Assembly (NCBI GenBank): GCA_029259745.1
Contig: JAJDEO010000051.1
Location: forward strand, 1-64,000
Length of the DNA: 64,000 bases
Direction: 5' to 3'
Source: Planctomycetota bacterium
Lineage (GTDB): Bacteria; Planctomycetota; B15-G4
Shown here piece by piece: positions 54,823 to 63,052 of the stretch; position 1 is the first letter of the stretch; each line of letters begins with the position of its first letter. The notes below the pieces were generated by a model that searched no databases, was not told the origin of the DNA, and saw only the letters and a list, made by a program, of their open reading frames with translations. The translations under genes and the position numbers were made by a program.

Positions 54823-56040
54823 TTACCAGACGCGCAGCCAGAGCGCCTGGAGATACTCGGTCTCGGGGCACTCGAGCAGCACCGGATGGTCGGGCGCCGC
54901 TCCGCTGACGCCGAGCACCTGCACGACGCGATTCGCCTTGCGCGCCGCCGCCATGACGAGTTCGCGAAACCGTTCGAGCGACAGCAGCCCCGAGCACGTG
55001 CATGTCAGCATCGTGCCGCCGGGTTCGACGAGCTCGAGCGCGAGTTTGTTGAGATCGCGGTACTTGCCCTCGCCGACTCCGATCTCGCTGCGCAGCGGAA
55101 TGAACTTCGGCGGGTCGACGACGATCGCACCGAAGCGCCGGTCGCCCTGGCCGATCTGGCGCGCCCAGTCGAACGCGTCGGCGTGCGTGAATGATACTCG
55201 CACCTGGTTCAGGCCCGCGTTGCGCTTGGCCGTCTCGAGGACCTTCTCGTCGAGATCGATCCCCGTGACGCTGCGCGGTGCACCGAGCGCCGCCGCCGTG
55301 ATGCCGAAGCCGCCCGTGTAGCAGCACAGGTCGAGGACGTCGTGGCCGTCGACCCAGGCCGCGAAAGCCGCGCGGTTGTCGCGCTGATCGCAGAAGAAGC
55401 CGGTCTTGTGTCCGGTGTCGAAGCGGATCTCCCAGCGCAGCCCGTGCTCACGCACGCGGAACTTCGCGGGACGCTTCGGGTCGTGCACCATTTTCGGTCG
55501 CACGCCCTCGAGGCGCGCAATGCGCGGGCTCATGACCACATGGTGGTGACGCGTCTCGAGCTCGGACGCGAGCGTCTCGATGATGATGTCGAGCCAGCGC
55601 GCGTCGGCCCACCCGGCCGAGTGCAACTCGATCGACAGCACGTCGCCGAGCTTGTCGACGATCAGGCCGGAGAGCCCATCACCTTCCGAGTGCACGACGC
55701 GGTAGACCTCCGACGATTCCACGAGGCCGGGAATCGAACGACGCAGACCGACCGCGCGACGCAACGCCTGCACGAGCGCGGCCTCGTCGAAGCGCACATC
55801 GCCCTGGGTGAGCCGACGGGCGGCGATGTCCGACTTGGTGTTCCAGAGCGCATCGCCGAGCACGACGCCGTCGGGGGACAGCAACGTCACGATGTCACCG
55901 GTGCGCGCCGTGCGCGGGGCATCGCGGACAAGCCCCTTGCGCACGAACGGATGCGGACTCGGGTGGATGCGGAGGTGGACGTCGTGAGTGCCGGGGCGTC
56001 GCGTGGAAGGCGACGATTCGGACGGCGAGGCTTGCGTCAC
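54823..56040 (-). CDS. rlmI: RlmI-type 23S rRNA (cytosine-C5) methyltransferase
   Basis: 405 residues. An N-terminal PUA-like domain (HPFVRKGLV, then LLSPDGVVLGDALWN), a linker domain (VYRVVHSEGDGLSGLIVDKLG), then the Rossmann methyltransferase: FFCDQRDNRAAFAAWV, VLDLCCYTGGFGITAA (SAM-binding motif I), GIDLDEKVLETAKRN, IVVDPPKF (motif IV) and TCTCSG (catalytic-region Cys). It methylates C1962 in E. coli 23S rRNA. Its ATG overlaps the FG-GAP gene stop, an unexpected coupling. Confidence 0.85.
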   Translation of the reverse strand: MTQASPSESSPSTRRPGTHDVHLRIHPSPHPFVRKGLVRDAPRTARTGDIVTLLSPDGVVLGDALWNTKSDIAARRLTQGDVRFDEAALVQALRRAVGLRRSIPGLVESSEVYRVVHSEGDGLSGLIVDKLGDVLSIELHSAGWADARWLDIIIETLASELETRHHHVVMSPRIARLEGVRPKMVHDPKRPAKFRVREHGLRWEIRFDTGHKTGFFCDQRDNRAAFAAWVDGHDVLDLCCYTGGFGITAAALGAPRSVTGIDLDEKVLETAKRNAGLNQVRVSFTHADAFDWARQIGQGDRRFGAIVVDPPKFIPLRSEIGVGEGKYRDLNKLALELVEPGGTMLTCTCSGLLSLERFRELVMAAARKANRVVQVLGVSGAAPDHPVLLECPETEYLQALWLRVW

Positions 56041-57827
56041 TGGCGGAGTCCCTGGACGGCGTTCGTCGCCGCGAAACCTTCGACGGCACCGGCGTCGCCG
56101 ATGAAATATTGCAGGTAGAGCGGCACGCCGATCGGCACGTCCTCGGGCATCTCGCCCGAGAGTTCGAGCGCGCCGTCATCGCCGAGCACGAAGCCCGTCG
56201 TGATCAGCGGCGAAGGTACGAGCGTGCCACCCTTGAACGGCGCGTTGATCGCGACCGTGCTGATGATCAACGTGACGATCGAGTTGGGGAGCGCGTCGAC
56301 GAGGCGCACCGTCGTCGTCGACTGGAACGTCAGCGGTCCATCGGCGCCGAGGCGCGGGTAGAGGTCGTCCGTTCCCGAGATGCCACCGTCGATCGGCGTC
56401 CAGATGGGAGTGCCGATCGAACCGTTGAGCGTCAGCAGCCAGACGGCACCGCGGTCCGAGGAGCTCCCGGACGCACCGCCGTCATCGTCGCCGATCGCGC
56501 CCGTGACGATGCGCGGAATCCCGTTCGCCGTGCTCGCGGCCAGCACGCCGAGCGACGTGCCGAGACGGTCATCGCTTTCGATGGCGCCGACGAAACCGCC
56601 CGAGAGGTCGCTGATCTTCGTCTCGGCCAACACGACGCCGTCGAGCCCGAGGAAGAGCACCCAGAGCGCGCCACCGTTGACACCCCCACCGGCGACGTCG
56701 TCGTCGCCCGGCGCTCCGACGATGAGATCGGGGACCGCGTCGCCGTTGAGGTCGCCCGGCGCAGCCACCGACGTGCCGAACGCGTCGAAGTTGACGAGCG
56801 TCGAGCTGAATCCGCCCGAACCCTCGGCGATGAGAACGCTGTCACGTGCCGACCCCTCCGAGTCGAGGAAGATGATGTACACGCCCCCACGTCCCGAACC
56901 ACCTTCGTCCTCGCCGGGCATGCCCACGGCGATGTCGGGGATCTGATCGAGGTTGAGGTCACCGACGGCGACGACCGACGCACCGAACAGATCGTTGTCT
57001 GCAAGCTTGTCGTTCACACCAGCGGAGAAGTTGCCGAACTTCTCACTGACCTTCGCGGTGACGTCGACCGTCTGGTCGTCGGCGAGGAAGAGAATGAAGA
57101 CGGCGCCACGGTTGTTCGACGCGAACCCGCCGTCCCCGTCGCCCTCGGAACCCACCGCGACCTCGGCCTTGCCGTCGCCGTTGAGATCACCGATCAGTGC
57201 GACGGATGAGCCGAAGCGATTCTTGGCCTCGAGCGGTTCGGGGTTGCCGGTCGGCGTCTGCAGGTTGCCCACGACGTTACTGATCTTCTGGTGGCTCTTG
57301 ACCGTGCCGTCGGCCTTCAGGCGCAGGATCCAAAGAGCCCCGAAGTTCGAGGCCGACGTGGCTCCGCCGTCGTCGTCGTTGGGCGCACCCACGGCGAGTT
57401 CGGTGACACCGTCGCCGTCGAGATCGCCCAGCGCCGCGAGCGAGGCCCCGAAGCGATCGAACGAATCGAGCACGCCCGTGAACCCGCCCTGCGTCGCCGA
57501 GATCTTCTGCGCCGACCCGACGGTGCCGATGTTCGTCATGAACAGGATCCAGACGGCGCCGGCGCCCGAAGCGCCGTCGTCGTCGAACTCGGCCCCGACG
57601 GCGAGATCGTCGATCCCGTCGCCATTGAGGTCACCCAGGGATGTGACCGCGCGCCCGAACTGGTCTTGGTCGTCGAGCTGCCCGGGGAAGGCGCCGAGGA
57701 AGGAGCTGATCTTGCTCGTCTGCAGCACAGAGCCCGGCCCTTGGGCCGAGACGTCCGAGGCGAGCGGCAAGACGATCGATGCCGCGAGTGCGGCCGTCGA
57801 GGTGAAGCGGCGGAGGTGTGAAGTCAT
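56037..57827 (-). CDS. Secreted FG-GAP (integrin-alpha-like) repeat protein
   Basis: 596 residues. Signal peptide (STAALAASIVLPLASDVSA, cleavage before QGPG). Then seven FG-GAP blades, each with (D/N)xFGxSV(A/V)xxGDLNGDGxxDxxVGxPxDD: for example VTSLGDLNGDGIDDLAVGA, LAALGDLDGDGVTELAVGA, VALIGDLNGDGKAEVAVGS and VAAPGDLNGDAVPDLIVGA. The Asp-rich loops bind calcium in integrins. The C-terminal 120 residues (LVDALPNSIVTLIIST onward) are beta-rich. It should fold as a seven-bladed propeller outside the cytoplasm. No adhesion partner is known here. Confidence 0.9.
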   Translation of the reverse strand: MTSHLRRFTSTAALAASIVLPLASDVSAQGPGSVLQTSKISSFLGAFPGQLDDQDQFGRAVTSLGDLNGDGIDDLAVGAEFDDDGASGAGAVWILFMTNIGTVGSAQKISATQGGFTGVLDSFDRFGASLAALGDLDGDGVTELAVGAPNDDDGGATSASNFGALWILRLKADGTVKSHQKISNVVGNLQTPTGNPEPLEAKNRFGSSVALIGDLNGDGKAEVAVGSEGDGDGGFASNNRGAVFILFLADDQTVDVTAKVSEKFGNFSAGVNDKLADNDLFGASVVAVGDLNLDQIPDIAVGMPGEDEGGSGRGGVYIIFLDSEGSARDSVLIAEGSGGFSSTLVNFDAFGTSVAAPGDLNGDAVPDLIVGAPGDDDVAGGGVNGGALWVLFLGLDGVVLAETKISDLSGGFVGAIESDDRLGTSLGVLAASTANGIPRIVTGAIGDDDGGASGSSSDRGAVWLLTLNGSIGTPIWTPIDGGISGTDDLYPRLGADGPLTFQSTTTVRLVDALPNSIVTLIISTVAINAPFKGGTLVPSPLITTGFVLGDDGALELSGEMPEDVPIGVPLYLQYFIGDAGAVEGFAATNAVQGLRQ

Positions 57828-58091
57828 CAGCAGGGATCCTCGCGCATGACGAGGCTCGGGGGATCGGGAGGGGCGAGGCGAGCGTCGTCACGACACGCTT
57901 CGCGGCCAACAGGACAGTGTAGCCCGAAACGGCTCTCACCATCCGTCGCGCCTACGTCGCGGATCGGAACAGCTCGTTCATTCGACGTACGAGAGGCTGG
58001 CGATCCGACGCGGGAGCTCCCACCGAGGCCGTGAGGCCCGGAGAATCGTCGTACGAGCCCCGAACATCGCATGCCGCAAGGAACGAGCGTC

Positions 58092-59147
58092 TCAGGGCGT
58101 GACGCGGGCGACGGCCGCGAGCACCATCTCAGGGGTCAAGCGCGTCATGCAGCGGTGGTCGATCGGGCAGACCTTGAGCTGACAGGGGCTGCAGTCGACG
58201 CCCGAGCGGACGACCGCCGTTCCGTGCAGGTTGGTGTTCGTGAAGCGCGGATCCGTGCTCCCCATCAGGCACACCGTCGGGACGTCGAAGGCCGGGCCGA
58301 AGTGACGCGGACCGGTGTCCGTGGTGATCAGCAGATCGAGCCGCTTGACGACGGCCTTCAGCGTGCGCAGATCGATCGTGTCGGTCGCCGCACTCGCGAC
58401 GGGATGCCGGCAGGCCGCCTCGATCGCGTCGACGAGGGGACGTTCCTGAGGCCCGCAGAACAAGATCGTCGGCGCACCCCTGCGCTCGAAGAGCGCGTCG
58501 GCGACGGACGCGAAGTGCTCGGGGTACCAGAGCTTGCTCGGACCGAACGACGAACCGGCGTGGATCGCGTGGCGCGGAACGTCGTCGCCATCGAGCCCCT
58601 GCCGTGCGAGCCACGCAGCGGCCGAGGCGACGTCTTCATCGCTGACCGCGAGCTCCATGTGATGATCGACTCGAGGAACGCCGATCGACTCGAGCAAGCG
58701 GAAGTAGTACTCGACCATCGGCATCGGCATGCGATGACGGCCGGCCTCGGGCGGGTGCGCGAGCGAGTCGGTGAGCAGCAAGCCGCGGCCGTTCTCGGCG
58801 TAGCCGGCGCGCCGTGGGATCCCGGCGAGGCGCATGACGAACGCCGACGACCAGGAGTTCGTGAGCAGCACGGCGAGTTCGAACTTCCCCGCGCGCAGGC
58901 GCGCAGCCCCGCGACGTAGCGCCGAGTTGCCGTCCGCCTTGCGCGACGGCAACGCGATGACCTCGTCGACGCTGTCGAGGCCCTCGAGGATCGGTTCGGC
59001 ATGCGCCGGTCCGGCCACGGCGATGTGCGCGTCGGCGAAGCGCGTTCGGAGCGCGCGCAGCGCGGGCGTCGACATGACGATGTCGCCGATCCAGTTCGGC
59101 AGACGCACGACGAGACGCGCTGGGCTGAGCGGCCCAGGCTGGGTCAC
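58092..59147 (-). CDS. Glycosyltransferase family 9 (LPS heptosyltransferase type)
   Basis: 351 residues from GTG 59147, overlapping the hldE stop (GTGA). Family 9 features: VVRLPNWIGDIVMSTPALRALR at the start, IHAGSSFGPSKLWYPEHFASVADAL, TDTGPRHFGPAFDVPTVCLMGSTDP (nucleotide-sugar pocket), and a Cys-rich end, CSPCQLKVCPIDHRCM, common in the WaaF branch. It moves heptose from ADP-heptose to the LPS core on the cytoplasmic face of the inner membrane. Last gene of the LPS operon. Confidence 0.88.
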   Translation of the reverse strand: MTQPGPLSPARLVVRLPNWIGDIVMSTPALRALRTRFADAHIAVAGPAHAEPILEGLDSVDEVIALPSRKADGNSALRRGAARLRAGKFELAVLLTNSWSSAFVMRLAGIPRRAGYAENGRGLLLTDSLAHPPEAGRHRMPMPMVEYYFRLLESIGVPRVDHHMELAVSDEDVASAAAWLARQGLDGDDVPRHAIHAGSSFGPSKLWYPEHFASVADALFERRGAPTILFCGPQERPLVDAIEAACRHPVASAATDTIDLRTLKAVVKRLDLLITTDTGPRHFGPAFDVPTVCLMGSTDPRFTNTNLHGTAVVRSGVDCSPCQLKVCPIDHRCMTRLTPEMVLAAVARVTP

Positions 59148-60607
59148 GACGCGCTGTCTCCGTCGCGGATCTTGGCGAGCGTGGTCGTCGTGGAGTACCC
59201 CGCGCGCACGTCCGCCAACACGAGCCGCCCGCCGTGCTCCTCCACCCACTCTTGCCCCACGACGCCCTTATCGGCCCAGTCGGCGCCCTTCACGAGCACG
59301 CTCGGCGTGACAGCCTTGATCAGCGCCAACGGCGTGTCCTCGGAGAAGATCGTCACCAGGGACACGCACTCGAGCCCAGCGAGCAGCGCGGCGCGGTCGT
59401 CGTCGCGATTGACCGGGCGCGACGGCCCTTTGAGACGCTGCACCGACGCGTCGTCGTTCACACCGACGACGAGCAGGTCGCCGAAGCTGCGCGCCTCCGT
59501 GAGATAGTCGAGGTGGCCGACGTGGAGGACGTCGAAGCAACCGTTCGTGAAGACGATCCGGCGTCCGGCCGCGCGCTCGGTCGCCACGCGGGCCACGAGG
59601 TCCTCGCGTGACAAGATCTTGCTCGACGTCAGCACCGAACCGGTGAGCGCTGAACGCAGCTCGTCGAGCGTGATCGCGGCCACACCGAAACGCTGCACGG
59701 CCAGGCCCGCAGCCGTGTTCGCGAGACGGATCGCCGCCTCCCAGCCGGCGCCGGACGCCAGAGCGTAGCCGAGCGTTGCGATCACGGTGTCGCCCGCGCC
59801 GGTCACGTCGTAGACCGAACGCGCCTGGGCAGGCATCGACCACTCACCACTTCCATCGGCGAGCCCGCAGTACATGCCACGGGCACCGAGCGTGATGACC
59901 GCGGCCTCGAGATCGGCGCGTTCGCAGAGCAACCGGCCGGCCTCGCGGATGCGTTCATCCGTGTCGAGCCGCAGCCCCGTAGCCACTTCGGCTTCGTGCT
60001 TGTTCGGTGTGACGGCGCTCGCGCCTCGGTAGCGCGAGTAATCGGTGCCCTTGGGGTCGACGAGCACGCGCGGACCGTCGTGGCGCCGACACAGGCGACG
60101 CAAGACCGCCTCCGTGAGGACGCCCTTGCCGTAGTCGGAGATGATGACGAGGTCGACCTCGGCGGCGCGCGCCTCGATGCGATCGAGCACGGTTCGCTCG
60201 ACGCTCGTGGAGAGCGGGTCGAGGCGTTCTTCGTCGATGCGCAAAAGCTGCTGGCTCTGACTGACGACGCGTGTCTTGCGAATCGTCGGACGGTCGATGT
60301 CCGTGACGAGTCCGCCCGAATCGACGCCGGTCACATCGAGCAGCTCGCGAATCCGGCGCGCCCCCTCGTCGTCCCCGACCACGGCGACACAGTGCACGTC
60401 GGCACCGAGCGTCGCCATGTTGGCCGCAACGTTGCCGCACCCGCCGAGCCGATGTTCCTCGTGATCGGCGGCCAGCACGACGATCGGCGCCTCGGGTGAG
60501 ATCCGCTCCGTCGCGCCATACTGATAGCGATCGAGGATCATGTCGCCGACGATGAGAACACGCGGCCGACGCTCGGGGCGTAGCAGCGCTTCGAGTTCGA
60601 CGGTCAT
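59144..60607 (-). CDS. hldE: Bifunctional heptose-7-phosphate kinase / heptose-1-phosphate adenylyltransferase
   Basis: 487 residues, the length of full HldE. The kinase half (about 1-320) has VLIVGDMILDRYQYGATERISPEAPI, RLGGCGNVAANMATLGA, VLVDPKGTDYSRYRGASAVTPN, and the ribokinase anion hole YDVTGAGDTVIATLG with the catalytic Asp. The adenylyltransferase half (about 345-487) has IVFTNGCFDVLHVGHLDYL (HxGH as HVGH) and VKGADWADKGVVG. It makes ADP-glycero-manno-heptose for the LPS core together with GmhA and GmhB, which are not in the window. Confidence 0.93.
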   Translation of the reverse strand: MTVELEALLRPERRPRVLIVGDMILDRYQYGATERISPEAPIVVLAADHEEHRLGGCGNVAANMATLGADVHCVAVVGDDEGARRIRELLDVTGVDSGGLVTDIDRPTIRKTRVVSQSQQLLRIDEERLDPLSTSVERTVLDRIEARAAEVDLVIISDYGKGVLTEAVLRRLCRRHDGPRVLVDPKGTDYSRYRGASAVTPNKHEAEVATGLRLDTDERIREAGRLLCERADLEAAVITLGARGMYCGLADGSGEWSMPAQARSVYDVTGAGDTVIATLGYALASGAGWEAAIRLANTAAGLAVQRFGVAAITLDELRSALTGSVLTSSKILSREDLVARVATERAAGRRIVFTNGCFDVLHVGHLDYLTEARSFGDLLVVGVNDDASVQRLKGPSRPVNRDDDRAALLAGLECVSLVTIFSEDTPLALIKAVTPSVLVKGADWADKGVVGQEWVEEHGGRLVLADVRAGYSTTTTLAKIRDGDSAS

Positions 60608-61566
60608 CGTCCCTCCTCGGCGGCCAACTCGCGCAGGACCGCCCAGCGCAGCAACGGCACGTTGATCTCGTGATGCCCGGTGAGTTCGAAGGCCTCGCCG
60701 CCGGGGCGTTCGAGGACGTTCACGCGGGGACGGTAGTGACGCAGCATGTCGAGGTTCGCCGTGCAGAAGTTGCTCACGTCGGCACCGAGGTTGCGCGCCA
60801 CGTTCAGCGCTTTGACGAAGACCTCGGGCAAGACGACCGCTGAGCCGATGTTGAGATACACACCACCGGACAGCGTGGCAACGATCGATGCGAGCCGGCG
60901 GAAGTCGTTCATCGAAGCCTCGCCGATCGCGGCCCCGCTGGCATTGTCGTGCATGTGGACCGTGTCGGTGCCGAGCGCGACGTGGACGGTGACGGGAATG
61001 TCGAGCCGCGCTGCCGTGGCGAGCAAACTCAACTGGCGATTCGGCAGCTCACGCTCGTTCATCCAGCCGCCGAGCGTCTCACCCAAACCGCGCCCTTCGT
61101 CGCGCGCGCGACGCGCGCTCTCGTTGAGCGCGTCGGCCGTCTCGTGGACCATCCCCCAGCGCCCCTGTTCGAGCCCCGGGCCGACATCCTCGGAGCTGTG
61201 CCCGACAGCCGCGATCTCGTAGTCGTGGATCGCGCCCGAACCGTTCGTCGCCAAGGCGTGGACCACGCCGCGCTCCATGAGGTCGATGAGCAACGGAGCC
61301 AGTCCGGTCTTGATGACATGACCACCGAAGCCGACGACGACGGGCGCGCCGTCACGCACGGCTTGGGCGATGCGTGCCGCGAGTCGGCGCAGGGTCGCGG
61401 CACCGAGCAGATCGGGCATCGTGTCGAGGACGTCACCGCCCTCGGACGGATCAAGCGCTCGTCCGAACAGACCCGTGTGCACCTTGTGCTCGCGCTTGCC
61501 GACCGACGTCGTCGTGATCTTGGAGAAGTCGAGCGGCGGAAATGTCCTCTTCGGAGGGCGGTCCAT
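60604..61566 (-). CDS. Conserved protein of LPS clusters, deoxyhypusine-synthase-like
   Basis: About 320 residues. ATG 61566 has AAGG eight bases upstream; ATG 61581 is an alternative. It has VVVGFGGHVIKTGLAPLLIDLMERGVVHALATNGSGAIHDYEIA, then GHSSEDV, and later VHVALGTDTVHMHDNASGAAIG and FCTANLDMLRHYRPRVN. The GGHVIKTGL and HDYE segments recall the NAD-binding Rossmann fold of deoxyhypusine synthase, and proteins like this are often called that, though bacteria rarely have hypusine. Its place between lpxL and hldE, with overlapping ends, points to LPS or heptose metabolism. The reaction is unknown. Confidence 0.65.
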   Translation of the reverse strand: MDRPPKRTFPPLDFSKITTTSVGKREHKVHTGLFGRALDPSEGGDVLDTMPDLLGAATLRRLAARIAQAVRDGAPVVVGFGGHVIKTGLAPLLIDLMERGVVHALATNGSGAIHDYEIAAVGHSSEDVGPGLEQGRWGMVHETADALNESARRARDEGRGLGETLGGWMNERELPNRQLSLLATAARLDIPVTVHVALGTDTVHMHDNASGAAIGEASMNDFRRLASIVATLSGGVYLNIGSAVVLPEVFVKALNVARNLGADVSNFCTANLDMLRHYRPRVNVLERPGGEAFELTGHHEINVPLLRWAVLRELAAEEGR

Positions 61567-61594
61567 CAGATCGCCTTCCATGACGGCGGGATTC

Positions 61595-62563
61595 TCAAGG
61601 CAGTGACTCCGCGACGGAGGGCGTCGGCCCGACAGCATCTTCACCGCGCCACGCTGCCTTCCAGCGATCGTGCAGCCACAGCCACTGGTCGGGGTGGCGA
61701 CGCACCTGGGCTTCGAGCGAAACGGAGACGCGGCGCGTCATCTCGATCTCGGCGTCACGCGCTGTCAACTCGGGCAGGGGCTCTTCGATGGGCGCCTCGA
61801 ACACGACGCGATACGCCCAGTCGTCGTTCTCGGCCGGTCGTTCACGCAAGACATAGAACGGCATCAGCAACGCCCCGAAGCGGCGCGACAACATGCCCGC
61901 CGTCTTGAAGTGTGACGCCGGGCGCCCGAGGAACGGAAGCACGACTCCATGGCCGCGCGCGCGCTGGTCGAGCAGGAGCGCCATGGGCTCACCGCGTTTG
62001 AGCGCACGTGCAAGCTTCGGAATCCCGCCTTCTTTGGGCACGACGCCTCGCACCGTTCCTACGCGGACCCGCTTCGCGAGCCACGCTTCGACGTGCGGGT
62101 TGGCAACGGCACGCGCCATGATCCAGATCGGGTGACCGAGCTGCGCCATCACGGATGGAAACACCTCCCACGCGCCAAAGTGACCGCCGCAGAAGACAAC
62201 TCCGCGCCCACTCGCGAGTGCTGCTTGCAGGTGTTCTCTGCCCTCGATCACAAAATGATCGTCGAACACGAAGTCGTCCTCGGCCATGCGGCGGCGGAGC
62301 AACTCCGGTTCAATCATGTTCAGCGACATGGAGACGAACGCACCGCGCGCAATCTGGGACGCTCGGTCGGCATCGACACCAAGACATTCTTGGACGCGCG
62401 ACTGGGCGGTTTGACGTCGTGAACGGCAGACACTCGCCGCGACTCGCCCGAACCACCGCATGCCGCGCACCGCAACGCGATCGGGGAGCGACCAAAGCAG
62501 CCCGAGGACCATCCGGGATGCGGCTCCCTGCAACTGCAAGACGGCGGGATGATGCTTAGACAT
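61595..62563 (-). CDS. Lipid A lauroyl-type acyltransferase (LpxL/HtrB family)
   Basis: 322 residues. The catalytic His-x4-Glu is present in FCGGHFGAWEVFPSV (about 122-136). N-terminal anchor region MVLGLLWSLPDRVAVRGM. KRGEPMALLLDQRA and FLGRPASHFKTAGMLSRRFGALLMPFYV are the substrate-side motifs of the family. It adds a secondary acyl chain to lipid A at the inner membrane. First gene of the operon that continues through hldE to the family 9 glycosyltransferase. Confidence 0.88.
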   Translation of the reverse strand: MSKHHPAVLQLQGAASRMVLGLLWSLPDRVAVRGMRWFGRVAASVCRSRRQTAQSRVQECLGVDADRASQIARGAFVSMSLNMIEPELLRRRMAEDDFVFDDHFVIEGREHLQAALASGRGVVFCGGHFGAWEVFPSVMAQLGHPIWIMARAVANPHVEAWLAKRVRVGTVRGVVPKEGGIPKLARALKRGEPMALLLDQRARGHGVVLPFLGRPASHFKTAGMLSRRFGALLMPFYVLRERPAENDDWAYRVVFEAPIEEPLPELTARDAEIEMTRRVSVSLEAQVRRHPDQWLWLHDRWKAAWRGEDAVGPTPSVAESLP

Positions 62564-62668
62564 GTGTCTCGCAACGGGTCATTCGTCGAAGTGACGAGTG
62601 GTGCATTCTCTCGCTCAGGCCGTCCGGAAACAACTCGCCAACGAGCAAGGCGAACCACCGAAAATCGA

Positions 62669-62697
62669 TGGAGACGCAAAACATCCTGAGCTATGCT
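62669..62697 (+). promoter_or_regulatory. Candidate promoter for the 62704 small RNA
   Basis: TGGAGA (62669-62674) and TATGCT (62692-62697) each match four of six consensus positions of the -35 and -10 boxes, with the ideal 17-base spacing. Transcription would start at about 62704, right at the base of the predicted stem. Confidence 0.4.
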
Positions 62698-62703
62698 GCG
62701 ACT

Positions 62704-62839
62704 TGGCGGACCAGTGGGTGGGCCTTCACAGGCTACTCTTCTCCCCTTCTTCCCCTTTTCCCCAGAGTATCACTCCCTGGTCCGCCTTATTTCCCTCCGC
62801 GTCAACGCGACGACCTCCTTCACGAGGTCGTTTTTTTTT
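62704..62839 (+). ncRNA. Candidate small RNA with three-way junction, pyrimidine loop and intrinsic terminator
   Basis: About 136 nt, no ORF. Closing stem: 62705-62714 pairs perfectly with 62777-62786, then 62716-62720 with 62771-62775 (one G-U) after a single mismatch. Inside, two hairpins stand back to back: 62721-62725 with 62730-62734 (loop TCAC), and ACTCT 62735-62739 with AGAGT 62764-62768. The loop of the second (62740-62763) is 24 nt of only C and T. A short linker leads to the terminator. The C/U-rich loop could pair with GGAG-type ribosome sites, as known C-rich sRNAs do (inference). Not recognised as 6S, 4.5S, tmRNA or RNase P RNA. It lies upstream of and divergent from the lpxL-like gene. 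Confidence 0.6.
62810..62839 (+). terminator. Intrinsic terminator of the small RNA
   Basis: ACGACCTC (62810-62817) pairs perfectly with GAGGTCGT (62824-62831), loop CTTCAC, then an unbroken T-run to 62839. The best rho-independent terminator in the window. No protein-coding gene ends upstream on this strand, so it implies an unannotated transcript. Confidence 0.88.
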
Positions 62840-62988
62840 GCCCGAATGGACGTGTCTTCAAGCGCCCGCTCCGTCGGGAAGGTCGCCAAGTCGGCGCTTG
62901 ACCCGACCGTTCGCGACGCGACGCCATCCATTCCCAACACGTAGCCGAGCACGCAACCGTTGGCCGTGATGCGCGCACCAAACGGCTC

Positions 62989-63017
62989 GCGGGCCGCCAC
63001 TCAGGATGACGGCCCGC
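62989..63017 (-). terminator. Hairpin after smc
   Basis: GCGGGCCG (62989-62996) pairs with CGGCCCGC (63010-63017), 36 bases after the smc stop on the minus strand. No T-run. It may end the smc transcript. Between here and the sRNA terminator nothing is recognised. Confidence 0.4.
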
Positions 63018-63052
63018 GGCACTCCACGTGACATTGCAAACGCCGACCAACG

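Noticed and set aside
62598..62969. Protein-coding frames in the 62.6-63.0 kb gap
   Set aside because: They run through the terminator stem and T-run, lack ribosome sites and have no protein-like pattern; the RNA reading fits better.
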